48,205 nucleotides of DNA from assembly GCA_964580585.1 (NCBI GenBank), contig CAZOKZ010000034.1, forward strand, positions 1 through 48,205, read 5' to 3'. The position numbers were made by a program, and so were the translations under genes. The DNA is from CAZOKZ01 sp964580585 (lineage in GTDB: Bacteria > Sumerlaeota > Sumerlaeia > SLMS01 > JAHLLQ01). Positions 32,907 to 42,206 of the stretch are shown one piece after another; within the stretch, counting starts at the first letter, position 1; the number at the start of each line of letters is the position of its first letter. The notes under the pieces were generated by a model, which saw only the letters and a program-made list of their open reading frames with translations, made no database searches and had not been told where the DNA came from.

Positions 32907-34055
32907 TCAGGCTGTTTCGTCTAAATGAAAGCCCAAGTGGCGTAAAGTGTCCTGCAACTCGGGGGCCAATCCAGGTGTAGTAATGGTATAGTTGGTGAAT
33001 TCGCGCCGAACCGGGTAGCTTTTTCGCAAACCGTCGAAATGTCCTCCCCAGTGCGTTTGCTCGACGCCATCGCGCAACCGCCGATCGTCGCGGCGGATGT
33101 CGTACGCATGGCGGACAGCTTGGCGCAACAGGTCCTCGTTCGTGGCAGACTCGCTCAGGTCCAGCTCGATTCGGTGATCCTCGGGAAGAGGGAGACTTGG
33201 TTTCCAGGAAGGCTCTTGTCCCAGAAAGCGGGCCACGGCTTCGTGCATTATGCGTGTGCCGTTGATTTTTCCGTCATAACTGTAGCCTGCGATATGGGGC
33301 GTTCCCAGCGTCGTTAAATTCAGGAGTCCCCGATCGATTTCCGGTTCGTTTTCCCATACGTCGAGCACGGCGCCTGCGATCAACATTTCTCCGATGGAAT
33401 CGAAGAGGCCGCCGTTTTCCACCACACCGCCACGAGACGTGTTGATGACGTAGGCATTCGGACGCATCAGCTCGTACTCATCGTGTGTGATCAGATGAAG
33501 CGTGCGGTCCTGCCCTGTGCGAATCATCGGCACATGAAACGACACGAAATTGGATTCCATCAGGACTTCTTGCAGGGAAACCCAATGCCCGGGTGTTTTT
33601 TGGCGTTGAAGCGGAGGGTCGTTGATCAGCACCCGTAGTCCCAGTGCCGGGGCTAATTTTGCCAGGCGGCTGCCAATATTGCCGTGCCCGACGATTCCGA
33701 GCGTGCGACCGCGGAGTGTTAAATCCTTGCGGTGGCAGATTTCCAACATCGCCGCGACGACATATTCGACCACCGATTGCGCATTGCTGCCCGCCGCGTT
33801 GGCGACGCCGATGCCCGCGTGATCCAGGTACCCGAGGTCCAGATGGTCGGTTCCGATGGTTGCAGTTCCGACGAATTTCACGCGCGAGCCGTCGAGCAGC
33901 TCTTCGTCCACTACCGTGACCGAGCGTACGATCAGCACATCGGCATCCGCGACGGTTTCGCGTGTGATTTTCCGTCCGTGGACAAGTTGTACGTCGCCAA
34001 AACAGGCGAAAGCTTCGCGCGCGAGGGGAATGTTTTCGTCAACGATCAGGTTCAT
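32907..34055 (-). CDS. pdxB: Erythronate-4-phosphate dehydrogenase
   Basis: PdxB oxidises 4-phosphoerythronate in the route to pyridoxal phosphate. The 382-residue protein has the D-2-hydroxyacid dehydrogenase plan: NAD site GIVGHGNIG (120-128), NTSRGG (Arg208), the Glu in DVWENEPEI and the catalytic His254 in GTPHIAGYS, followed by DGKINGT, typical of PdxB. A C-terminal dimerisation domain follows. The frame stays open for 56 more codons upstream, but that part is low-complexity DNA with a 9-base repeat; the start is ATG 34055 (or 34070). No ribosome binding site is seen. Confidence 0.92.
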   Translation of the reverse strand: MNLIVDENIPLAREAFACFGDVQLVHGRKITRETVADADVLIVRSVTVVDEELLDGSRVKFVGTATIGTDHLDLGYLDHAGIGVANAAGSNAQSVVEYVVAAMLEICHRKDLTLRGRTLGIVGHGNIGSRLAKLAPALGLRVLINDPPLQRQKTPGHWVSLQEVLMESNFVSFHVPMIRTGQDRTLHLITHDEYELMRPNAYVINTSRGGVVENGGLFDSIGEMLIAGAVLDVWENEPEIDRGLLNLTTLGTPHIAGYSYDGKINGTRIMHEAVARFLGQEPSWKPSLPLPEDHRIELDLSESATNEDLLRQAVRHAYDIRRDDRRLRDGVEQTHWGGHFDGLRKSYPVRREFTNYTITTPGLAPELQDTLRHLGFHLDETA

Positions 34056-34081
34056 GGGTGCGCATTTCATTTTTGGTAAAT

Positions 34082-34117
34082 AGGACGGATAGGACACAAA
34101 GGACGAACAGGACTGAA
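34082..34117 (+). repeat. Four 9-base tandem repeats
   Basis: AGGACGGAT, AGGACACAA, AGGACGAAC and AGGACTGAA follow each other with a 9-base period, 27 bases upstream of pdxB. The AGGAC core is kept and the rest varies. Confidence 0.75.
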
Positions 34118-34245
34118 AGAATAAAAAACTGGGCAGACACCAAACCCCGACTCCCGAATCCCGGGCAAAGCGCGGTGAATTGCAATTGCGCGCCCTGCGC
34201 CGTGTGGCAACGGTTACTTTCATTTACTGAACCGTTGAGGATTTC

Positions 34246-34758
34246 ATGAAGTACGCCTTCCAAGCCGTCGATCAGAAAGGCTGCATCGTGCGCGATGTGT
34301 TGCGTGCCGAAGACGAAGATCAAGCGCGCGAAATGCTGCTGGCCGAGGGGATTTTTCCCAAAAGCCTCGAGCCCGTGGACGACGAAACCCGCGTGACGTG
34401 GACCTCGCGCGAGTGGTTGCGCCATCGCCGGGAGGAAGGCGGCGCGAGCGAGTCCGAGGACGATTTTTCGCTGCCGGGGGAGGGGCCGCGCGGTCCGGCT
34501 TCGATGCGCCGGGGCGAGCGGATGATTGGCGGTATTCTGGGTGTGCGGCCGACCGGCGAAGTGGTTTTTCGCGCCAAAACCGGTACGGCGGATTCTGTTG
34601 TGCTGAGGCCCGAGCGCGTCGAGGAAGCGAAAATCGTGGGTTTCCCGGTGCGTTGGCTGCGCGTGTATCTGGTGGATGGAGACCTGCTCGAATTCCCGGC
34701 GGGGTATATGCTCTCGGGCGGGGTGTTTAAGGCAGCGTGTCGAGCGCTGCGGGGGTAA
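34246..34758 (+). CDS. Orphan GspF-N-like domain protein
   Basis: A 170-residue soluble protein. Residues 1-44 (MKYAFQAVDQKGCIVRDVL, RAEDEDQAREMLLAEGIFPKS) match the N-terminal pattern of GspF/PilC inner-membrane proteins, which start with a short domain of this kind. The rest (an arginine/glutamate-rich stretch and a beta-rich end with RWLRVYLVDGDLLEFP) has no membrane helices, so the usual transmembrane part is absent. No type II secretion or pilus genes are near. It may be a stand-alone use of the domain. The family is not firmly identified. Confidence 0.6.
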   Translation: MKYAFQAVDQKGCIVRDVLRAEDEDQAREMLLAEGIFPKSLEPVDDETRVTWTSREWLRHRREEGGASESEDDFSLPGEGPRGPASMRRGERMIGGILGVRPTGEVVFRAKTGTADSVVLRPERVEEAKIVGFPVRWLRVYLVDGDLLEFPAGYMLSGGVFKAACRALRG

Positions 34759-34806
34759 GGGATATCGCAATTAGAAGACAAGATCAGTAAATGGGGGATG
34801 TTCAAA

Positions 34807-35382
34807 ATGGCTTACGAGACGACGATTTGTACAGTGCGCCAGACTCTTTGTACCACGATGACACAGGTCGATTTCTGGTTTGAAAAATCTGAGGAGACAC
34901 GCCAATTTAAGGCAGCTTCTGGTGGGTGGAATATCGATGAAGTGCTTGAACACATCACACTTACCAACAAATATCTGATCCGGACATTGCGCAAATGGGT
35001 AGTTATCGTGGAGCGTCGTGCACTTCGAGGCGATTTGATACCCGAAGAAGGCGAAAGCGATTTGGAACGGCTTGAAAATATTGGCCAACGCGCCAGTTTT
35101 GCATGGATTCGTCCTGAACACATGGAACCCACAGGCGAACCATCATCCGATCAAGTGCGCAAATATCTTTATCGTCAATTGGGCGAATGCTTGATCTTGC
35201 TTGAACGTATTGGCGACGGCAAAGGCGCGCTTGGGCGTATCACCATGAGTGTCGATGAGCTTGGGAAAATCGACTTGTACCAGTGGATGTATTTCCTGGC
35301 TCTGCACGCGAAACGACACTTGCAGCAAATGGAAGCCATTGCTGGGGAATATAAGAATAGCCATTTGGATGATATTGAATAA
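34807..35382 (+). CDS. DinB-like four-helix protein
   Basis: A 191-residue protein of the DinB/DfsB type, a four-helix bundle with a metal site. His49 in WNIDEVLEHI and a HxxxH-like HAKRHLQQME near 167-176 would bind the metal. Family members include thiol-dependent S-transferases that use bacillithiol or mycothiol; the substrate here is unknown. GGGGGA eight bases before the ATG at 34807 supports this start over the ATG at 34798. It is flanked by genes with no obvious link. Confidence 0.75.
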   Translation: MAYETTICTVRQTLCTTMTQVDFWFEKSEETRQFKAASGGWNIDEVLEHITLTNKYLIRTLRKWVVIVERRALRGDLIPEEGESDLERLENIGQRASFAWIRPEHMEPTGEPSSDQVRKYLYRQLGECLILLERIGDGKGALGRITMSVDELGKIDLYQWMYFLALHAKRHLQQMEAIAGEYKNSHLDDIE

Positions 35383-35447
35383 TACGCCAGGTCGAACTTA
35401 AAGTTTTTTGTTAGACTTGTCCCACCATCTGAGCGGGAAGGTTTCCA

Positions 35448-36743
35448 ATGCGGAAAAGTGATCGGGAAAAAATTGAGGCAAAACTTCGGGAAATGAAGGT
35501 GGGGGAGTTACGCTCGTTGGCTCTCCCCGAGGGAGGTGGAATGTTTTGGCTTCAGCAGTTTGGCATTGGGCTATGGCTTTTCGTGATGGTTTTGTGGTGT
35601 ATGTTTATGGGAGCTACCACGTTTGATGATGCTCTGTTCGGAGATCGTTGGGAACAAATTGATGCAACGGTTGTGGTATCGCAGGTACGACGAGATGAGC
35701 ATTCGCAAGGCGGAAGGAAATATGGGTGGGATTTACCCATTTTTGAAGTAAACTATGAAGCTTGGGGACGGACTTGGGAATGCGAGGTAGAGCCCGAATT
35801 AAAGGGAGACTTCGTTATTGGAAAATCGCAGGCCCAGGAAGTTCTTGATAAGTACCCAGTTGGTTCAACGGTGCCGATTGTCATTCATCCCATCATGCCC
35901 TGGCGCGCTGATTTCGAAAGCCACAACAATAACGACGATAGCATAGGTCTATCGGTACTCTGCGTTTTGATGGTGGGGCTATTTGCCGGGGCGTGGAATA
36001 CAACATCCTCAGCTTTGAAACAACTATCGTGGGCATGTCCCTCAGATGTTGCCATTCCCGGTCACGAAAAGTCATTCTGGAAGGCGTTGGGCACGGCGTT
36101 TCGGTTACTCAATAGCCGGAATTTCGATACCTCCGACCCAGCTCTTCCTAGAGCGGGTTATGTTCTCGCGTATCGTTTGTGGAGAGGGGAAATCGGACCA
36201 GGAACGAAGGCGGATAACTTGGGGGGCAAAGGATTAAGTCGGCCGGTTATGATCCTGCTATTAGTGCTTTTGTTTGTTTTTACTGCCATTCCATGTTGGG
36301 CGTTCGCTTCGCTTATCTTAATCAACTATTTTTGCTATTGGGGGAAAAGAGACGATGTCTCGATGGAAGTTTCTCGCTACCCAGTGAAGCCGGGTGATGA
36401 AGTAGTCTTCATGTCTCCCGATATTCAGGCTCTCGCAACTCAAAAGGAGGATATATGCCTATTGCTGAGTGCCCACCCGATCAAGAGTCCAGTCGACTTG
36501 TTCAGCCATTGTCATGAAATCGCTTCGGGATGTTGGAGTGGTGGCAATCTTCTTCTTGGAAAATTCCGCATCTCTGAACTGGATACCTCGCAATTCAAAT
36601 CGGTTTATTGGTACCTGACGGTGGTTACTCGAAATGACGTCGTCGGTTGTGCTCCGTACAAAATCGTGGAACCAGCCCACCCAAGTTCCCATATCATCCG
36701 CATCGAGCCAGGGACTTCAAACACTACTGTAGTCGCTGGATAA
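35448..36743 (+). CDS. DUF3592-like membrane protein
   Basis: A 431-residue protein. A helix and membrane segment near residues 33-55 are followed by a beta-rich outer domain (about 70-150) with VNYEAWGRTWECEVE and YPVGSTVPIVIHPIMPWRADF, which match DUF3592. More membrane segments lie at about 165-185 and 270-300. The C-terminal 120 residues form a second, soluble beta-rich domain. GGGAAGG lies upstream of the ATG. The function of the family is not known. Confidence 0.75.
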   Translation: MRKSDREKIEAKLREMKVGELRSLALPEGGGMFWLQQFGIGLWLFVMVLWCMFMGATTFDDALFGDRWEQIDATVVVSQVRRDEHSQGGRKYGWDLPIFEVNYEAWGRTWECEVEPELKGDFVIGKSQAQEVLDKYPVGSTVPIVIHPIMPWRADFESHNNNDDSIGLSVLCVLMVGLFAGAWNTTSSALKQLSWACPSDVAIPGHEKSFWKALGTAFRLLNSRNFDTSDPALPRAGYVLAYRLWRGEIGPGTKADNLGGKGLSRPVMILLLVLLFVFTAIPCWAFASLILINYFCYWGKRDDVSMEVSRYPVKPGDEVVFMSPDIQALATQKEDICLLLSAHPIKSPVDLFSHCHEIASGCWSGGNLLLGKFRISELDTSQFKSVYWYLTVVTRNDVVGCAPYKIVEPAHPSSHIIRIEPGTSNTTVVAG

Positions 36744-36878
36744 AACCGTCCGAATCACCCGGAATTCGTGTTTCCGCTGGACATTGGGGGGGATTCCCGC
36801 TTGTCTCCTGCGGCGCGGTGAAATGCCGTTGGCGATTTTTATCTTCACCGTTGGATCATTTGGAAGGAACGAACCCCT

Positions 36879-38693
36879 TTGTCCGATACGACGCCTTACA
36901 ACCGGATTCGCAACTTCAGCATTATTGCGCATATCGATCATGGCAAATCGACGCTGGCCGACCGGCTGCTCGAGATGACCGGCACGTTGACGCAGCGCGA
37001 AATGCGCGCGCAGGTGCTTGATTCCATGGACCTTGAGCGTGAACGCGGCATTACGATCAAGGCTCAGGCGGTGCGTTTGTTTCACAAGGCGCCCGATGGC
37101 GAGATTTACCAGCTTAACCTGATCGATACGCCCGGACACGTGGATTTCACGTACGAGGTTTCCCGCTCGCTCGCTGCCTGCGAAGGCGCGGTGCTGGTGG
37201 TGGACGCGGCCCAGGGGGTCGAGGCCCAAACGCTGGCGAACGTGTACCTGGCACTGGAAAACGACCTGGAGATCATTCCGGTGATCAACAAGATCGATCT
37301 GCCCAGTGCGGATATTCCCGAGGCGCGTCAGCAAATCACCGAAGCCGTTGGGTTGGATGGCGAGATGGCTCTGCCGATTTCGGCAAAAACGGGCGATGGC
37401 TGCAAGGCGTTGCTCGATGCCGTGGTGGAACATATTCCGCCCCCGGCCGGCGATCCGCAAGCTCCGTTGCGCGCGTTGATTTTCGATTCGGCCTACGACA
37501 CGTTCCGCGGCGTGATTTGTTACGTGCGGGTGGTCGATGGGTCGTTGAAAACGGGCGAGAAGATTCGTTTCATGCGCGGTGGGTATGACTACGAAGTGCT
37601 CGAAGTCGGTGTGTTGACTCCCGCGCAAATGAAGATGGAATCGCTGGAATGCGGCGAGGTGGGCTATATCGTTTCGGGTATCAAGACGATTCAGGACGTG
37701 CGCGTTGGCGATACGATTACGCACGCGCGCAAGCCGGCGGAGAAGGCGTTGCCGGGTTACAAAGAAGCGCGCCCCGTGGTTTTTGCGGGTATGTATCCGA
37801 CGGCGGCAGACGATTACAACGATTTGAAGGACGCGATCGAGAAGTTGAAGTTAAACGATGCGTCGATTCACGTGGAGCCGGAAGTCAGCGAGGCTCTTGG
37901 CTTTGGTTTCCGCGCCGGTTTCCTTGGGTTGTTGCACATGGAAATCATCCAGGAACGTCTCGAACGCGAGTATAACCTGGATTTGGTATTCACCGCTCCG
38001 TCGGTGAATTATCGGGTGACGAAAACCAACGGCGATGTGATCTTCATCGAAAATCCAGCAAAATTGCCTTCGGTTCAAGAAATCGATATGATCGAAGAAC
38101 CCTATATCGAGGCGAATATTTATTTCCCGCCCGAGTATATGGGGAACGTGCTGACGCTTTGCCAGAATAAGAAGGGTTTGCAGAAGGAGATGTCCTACGT
38201 CAGCAAGGATCGTGTGAAGTTGTGCTACGAGTTTCCTCTCGGCGAGGTCGTGACGGATTTCCACGACAAACTGAAAGCGGTTACTCAAGGTTACGCCTCG
38301 TTCGATTACGAGTTGTCGGACTACAAGCCCGGCAAGCTGGTGAAGATGAATATTTTGATCAACGGCGATCCGGTGGATGCTCTCTCGACGATTGTGCATC
38401 AGGGCGACGCGGCGTATCGCGGTCGTCAATTATGCGCCAAGCTGCGGAAAATCGTTCCTCGGCAGATGTATCAAGTCGCCATTCAAGCGGCCATTGGCGG
38501 CAAAATCGTGGCGCGAGAAACGGTGTCGGCCATGCGCAAGGACGTGACGGCGAAGTGTTACGGCGGCGATATCAGCCGTAAGCGCAAGTTGCTCGATAAG
38601 CAGAAGGAAGGCAAAAAACGCATGAAGCAAATCGGCAGCGTGGAAATTCCACAAGAAGCCTTTATGGCGGTGTTGCGCCTGGACGAAGATTGA
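36879..38693 (+). CDS. lepA: Elongation factor 4 (LepA)
   Basis: LepA is a ribosomal GTPase that acts on stalled or mis-translocated ribosomes. The 604-residue protein has the G1 loop AHIDHGKST (17-25), the switch II motif DTPGHVDF, NKIDLPS, domain II, and the LepA-specific C-terminal end with KCYGGDISRKRKLLDKQKEG. Length is normal. The start is TTG at 36879, with AAGGA about ten bases upstream; no ATG lies before the G1 loop. It opens a rightward run with a sulfotransferase, glf and a DUF1015 gene. Confidence 0.97.
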   Translation: MSDTTPYNRIRNFSIIAHIDHGKSTLADRLLEMTGTLTQREMRAQVLDSMDLERERGITIKAQAVRLFHKAPDGEIYQLNLIDTPGHVDFTYEVSRSLAACEGAVLVVDAAQGVEAQTLANVYLALENDLEIIPVINKIDLPSADIPEARQQITEAVGLDGEMALPISAKTGDGCKALLDAVVEHIPPPAGDPQAPLRALIFDSAYDTFRGVICYVRVVDGSLKTGEKIRFMRGGYDYEVLEVGVLTPAQMKMESLECGEVGYIVSGIKTIQDVRVGDTITHARKPAEKALPGYKEARPVVFAGMYPTAADDYNDLKDAIEKLKLNDASIHVEPEVSEALGFGFRAGFLGLLHMEIIQERLEREYNLDLVFTAPSVNYRVTKTNGDVIFIENPAKLPSVQEIDMIEEPYIEANIYFPPEYMGNVLTLCQNKKGLQKEMSYVSKDRVKLCYEFPLGEVVTDFHDKLKAVTQGYASFDYELSDYKPGKLVKMNILINGDPVDALSTIVHQGDAAYRGRQLCAKLRKIVPRQMYQVAIQAAIGGKIVARETVSAMRKDVTAKCYGGDISRKRKLLDKQKEGKKRMKQIGSVEIPQEAFMAVLRLDED

Positions 38694-38718
38694 TTTTGTC
38701 CGAGGAGTTTGCCGGTCC

Positions 38719-39669
38719 TTGCCTCCTAAAATCCTCCATCAACTTGCCCAGCGGTTTCGCACGAAATGGTTTATCGACCTCGGCGGGGCAAACAGCACGG
38801 TGCTGTTGGTATCATCGGGTCGTTCGGGCAGCACCTGGCTGGCGGATTTGCTCAATTACGATCATGCGTACCGGTTGATTTTTGAACCCTTTCATCCGCA
38901 TCAGGTTCCCGACTCGAAGCTCTTGAAGTGGGGGCAGTATGTGCCGCTCGACGCGCCAGAGTCGATCGTGACACAGATAATTCGTCGCGCGATGGATGGG
39001 CGTTTGCGGTGTCAGTGGAGCGATCGATTCAATCGGCGTGTCGTTTGCGACCAACGGCTTGTGAAATCCATTCGTGCCCACATGATGCTCGGTTGGTTGC
39101 GGCGCCAATTTCCCACGATGCCATTTGTTTATTTGATTCGTCATCCGGCGGCGGTGGCGATTTCCATGATGGCGTTGAAGTCATGGGAATGGAACGAAAC
39201 CGGCTATCTGGATCAGTCGGAATTGCTGGAGGGACCTCTTGCGCCGTTTGCGGATTTCTTGCGCACGGAGATGCCGACATTCGATCGAATGATTGCCAAT
39301 TGGTGTGCCGAACAATACGTGGCATTGGGTGCTCTTGATTGCGAGCACTGTCATCTGGTGTTTTACGAGGACGTTTGTTTGCAACCGCGCGAGACACTTG
39401 GGGCGGCATTCGATTTTCTGGGGCGCCCGATGACAGATGAGGTGTTTTGTGTATTCGGTAAACCATCGGCGGTTACTCGCCCTGAAAGTGCGGTGCATCA
39501 AGGTGGTCCGTTGACGGGCAAGTGGCGTGAGAAAATCACCGCCGAGCAACGCGCATCGATGGAATCTATTTTGACGCGATTTGGTCTGCATAATCTGTAT
39601 GATGCGGAGGGGTTGCCAAAACATGGGGAAGCGGAAAAACTGCTCGCGTCCACCGGAGTGGTTTCCTAG
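38719..39669 (+). CDS. Sulfotransferase
   Basis: A 316-residue PAPS-dependent sulfotransferase. The 5'-phosphosulfate-binding loop is SSGRSGSTWL (32-41) and the 3'-phosphate-binding region is VYLIRHPAAVAISM. The C-terminal part, with HQGGPLTGKWREKIT, is the usual conserved end. It would sulfate a sugar or other surface molecule. The start is TTG at 38719, with GAGGAG 12 bases upstream and 25 bases after lepA. The next gene is glf, so a sugar acceptor is likely. Confidence 0.88.
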   Translation: MPPKILHQLAQRFRTKWFIDLGGANSTVLLVSSGRSGSTWLADLLNYDHAYRLIFEPFHPHQVPDSKLLKWGQYVPLDAPESIVTQIIRRAMDGRLRCQWSDRFNRRVVCDQRLVKSIRAHMMLGWLRRQFPTMPFVYLIRHPAAVAISMMALKSWEWNETGYLDQSELLEGPLAPFADFLRTEMPTFDRMIANWCAEQYVALGALDCEHCHLVFYEDVCLQPRETLGAAFDFLGRPMTDEVFCVFGKPSAVTRPESAVHQGGPLTGKWREKITAEQRASMESILTRFGLHNLYDAEGLPKHGEAEKLLASTGVVS

Positions 39670-39731
39670 GGTTCCCGCACATCGGGAGGGAGAAAAAAGA
39701 GTCCTCCGCAAAACGGAAAGATTAAGACCTT

Positions 39732-40847
39732 ATGAAGCATTACGATTTCATCGTTGTCGGCAGCGGATTGTTCGGCGCCGTTTTTGCGCAACAGGCGCGT
39801 GAAAACGGCAAGAGTGTGCTCGTGATTGAAAAACGAGAACACATCGGGGGGAATTGTTATTCGGAAAACTATCAGGACACGAATATTAATGTGCACCTGT
39901 ATGGAACGCATATTTTCCACACGAACAACGACGATATTTGGAACTATATCAACCGATTCACCGAGTTTAACCGTTATCAACATCGCGTGCTGACGACACA
40001 CAAAGATCGTGTGTTTGCGATGCCGATTTGTCTCGGGACGATTAATCAGTTTTATGGGTTGAACTTAAAACCGCACGATGTGGAAGCGTTCATTGCTTCC
40101 AAAGCAGAAGGAGCGGTGGACAACCCGCGTAACTTTGAAGAAAAAGCGATCAGCCAGGTTGGACGTGATTTGTACGAAGCCTTTTTCAAGGGCTATACGA
40201 TGAAACAATGGGGCTGCGATCCGAAGGATTTGCCCGCCAGCATTTTCAATCGGTTGCCCGTTCGTTCTTCGTTTCACGATTCCTATTTCAATGATCGTTA
40301 TCAGGGAATTCCGATTGGCGGGTACACGCCGATTTTCGAGCGAATGCTGGAAGGAATCGAAGTACAACGCGGGGTGGATTTTTTTGCCGACCCCGAATAT
40401 TGGAAACGACATTGCAAGACGTTGGTTTATACCGGTGCGATAGATGAATACTTTGGCTACGAGCATGGTCGCTTGAATTGGCGTTCGGTGCGTTTTGAAA
40501 CCGAAAAATTGAACGAGGAAGATTACCAGGGTACGAGTGTGATGAATTACGCAGATGTGGAAGTACCCTTTACACGCATTCACGAACCCAAACATTTGCA
40601 TTTGGAAAAGTCACACACGCCAAACACGACGGTGATCATTCGCGAATATAGTTTGCGCGATAACGACCGGCCTTATTATCCGGTGAATGCCGACGCGGAT
40701 AAAGAAATACTGGCAAAATATAAAACGATGGCTGCCGAAGAACCAGATGTTTTGTTCGGCGGTCGTTTAGCCGAATACAAATATTATGACATGCATCACG
40801 TTATTGGTTCGGCATTGCAAAAAGCAAAAAAAGTTTTAACTGACTAA
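39732..40847 (+). CDS. glf: UDP-galactopyranose mutase
   Basis: Glf is a flavoenzyme that turns UDP-galactopyranose into UDP-galactofuranose for cell-surface glycans. The 371-residue protein has the FAD-binding motif VGSGLFGAVFA, the conserved HIGGNCYS, the NVHLYGTHIFHTN region and the active-site arginines in RPYYPVN. Length is normal. It follows the sulfotransferase after 62 bases, which suggests a small locus for a galactofuranose-containing, sulfated surface polymer. No galactofuranosyl transferase is in the window. Confidence 0.97.
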   Translation: MKHYDFIVVGSGLFGAVFAQQARENGKSVLVIEKREHIGGNCYSENYQDTNINVHLYGTHIFHTNNDDIWNYINRFTEFNRYQHRVLTTHKDRVFAMPICLGTINQFYGLNLKPHDVEAFIASKAEGAVDNPRNFEEKAISQVGRDLYEAFFKGYTMKQWGCDPKDLPASIFNRLPVRSSFHDSYFNDRYQGIPIGGYTPIFERMLEGIEVQRGVDFFADPEYWKRHCKTLVYTGAIDEYFGYEHGRLNWRSVRFETEKLNEEDYQGTSVMNYADVEVPFTRIHEPKHLHLEKSHTPNTTVIIREYSLRDNDRPYYPVNADADKEILAKYKTMAAEEPDVLFGGRLAEYKYYDMHHVIGSALQKAKKVLTD

Positions 40848-40876
40848 ACCCTCTCCGTCCCCCGAGGTCTGAAAAC

Positions 40877-42115
40877 ATGGCAATATTGAAACCCTTCCCC
40901 GCGTTGCGGCCAGATCCGGCCAAAGCTGCTCAGATTTGCGCTCCACCCTATGACGTGCTGAACACTGAAGAAGCACGCGCAATGGCTGATGGCAACCCGT
41001 TGAGTTTTTTGCGCGTGTCGAAACCGGAAATCGAACTGGCCGCCGACGTGGATCCCTATAGCAAAGCGGTGTATGAGCATGGAGCCGCCAATTTACGTCG
41101 CTTGATTGGTGGCGGTAGTTTGATTCAAGATGAAAAACCCTGTTATTATTTATATCGTCTGGTGATGGGCGAACACTCGCAATTAGGTTTGGTGGCAGCG
41201 GCGAGTTGCGCCGAGTACGATACTGGGGTGATCAAGAAACACGAGTTGACGCGTCCGGATAAAGAAGACGATCGCATGCGGCATATTAACATTCTCGGTT
41301 CGCAAACGGGACCGGTGTTTTTGACGTATCGCGCGCAGCCAAATATCGATTCGTTGTTTGCTGCCCAAACTGAACGCGATCCCGATTATGATTATGTGGC
41401 GGATGATGGAATTCGCCACACGGCTTGGGTAATAAATGATGATACAGTGATTGCGCAGATCGAAGCCGCGTTTGTCTCCGTCCCTGCGTTGTATGTTGCC
41501 GATGGGCATCATCGTAGCGCAGCGGCGTCGCGGGTGGCGAAAGAACGTGCAGCCGCGAATCCTGATCACACGGGTGACGAAGCGTATAATTATTTTTTGA
41601 CGGTCACGTTCCCCGATAACCAGATGCAGATTCTTGGTTACAATCGCGCGGTAAAGGATTTGAACGGAAAGGATGCGGCGGCGGTTTTAGAGGAAATCGC
41701 AAAGGTTGCGGATATTACTCCCGCACCCGAAAACCATCGTCCGCGTTGCAAGTCGGAAGTGACGATGTACATCGATGGGAAGTGGCATTTGCTGACGTGG
41801 AAATCTGAAATTGCGAATTCGGGAAACTCTGTCGATCGCCTCGACGTTTCTATTTTGCAGCAAAAAATTCTGACACCGGTTTTGAACATTGGTAATCCAC
41901 GCACGGATAAACGCATCACGTTTGTCGGTGGTATTCGCGGCACCGGCGAGTTGAGTAAACTCGTTAATAGCGGTGAATGGGCAATTGCGTTTGCACTGTT
42001 TCCGACGTCGATTGGCGAGTTGATCGCCATTGCCGACGAAGATGGTTTGATGCCACCAAAATCGACATGGTTTGAACCGAAGCTGCGCGACGCAATGTTT
42101 TGTCATATGATCTGA
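40877..42115 (+). CDS. DUF1015 family protein
   Basis: A 412-residue protein with the DUF1015 pattern: FPALRPDPAKAAQICAPPYDV at the start, then VADGHHRSAAASR (208-220) and FPDNQMQILGYNRAVKDL. The DGHHR motif resembles the nucleotide-binding motif of ParB/SerK-type folds, so a small-molecule kinase or nucleotide-dependent activity is possible; the function is not established. GAGG lies nine bases before the ATG. It is the last gene of the lepA run and converges on a hairpin at 42,138. Confidence 0.87.
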   Translation: MAILKPFPALRPDPAKAAQICAPPYDVLNTEEARAMADGNPLSFLRVSKPEIELAADVDPYSKAVYEHGAANLRRLIGGGSLIQDEKPCYYLYRLVMGEHSQLGLVAAASCAEYDTGVIKKHELTRPDKEDDRMRHINILGSQTGPVFLTYRAQPNIDSLFAAQTERDPDYDYVADDGIRHTAWVINDDTVIAQIEAAFVSVPALYVADGHHRSAAASRVAKERAAANPDHTGDEAYNYFLTVTFPDNQMQILGYNRAVKDLNGKDAAAVLEEIAKVADITPAPENHRPRCKSEVTMYIDGKWHLLTWKSEIANSGNSVDRLDVSILQQKILTPVLNIGNPRTDKRITFVGGIRGTGELSKLVNSGEWAIAFALFPTSIGELIAIADEDGLMPPKSTWFEPKLRDAMFCHMI

Positions 42116-42137
42116 GTTGGCTTTCCGATTGCATTCT

Positions 42138-42177
42138 ATTGCCGGCCGATAGGACGAAGCGCGTATCGGCCGGTAAT
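42138..42177. terminator. Hairpin between convergent genes
   Basis: ATTGCCGGCCGATA (42138-42151) and TATCGGCCGGTAAT (42164-42177) form a 14-base stem with one G-T pair and a 12-base loop. It separates the rightward DUF1015 gene from the leftward gene at 42,207. T runs are weak on both sides, so it may act as a bidirectional terminator or as an RNA end stabiliser. Confidence 0.7.
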
Positions 42178-42206
42178 ATATTTAATTGAAGCAATATATG
42201 TTCGCC

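Noticed and set aside
34056..34223. N-terminal extension of PdxB
   Set aside because: The extra codons read through a 9-base tandem repeat and low-complexity DNA; the family starts at MNLIVDENIP.
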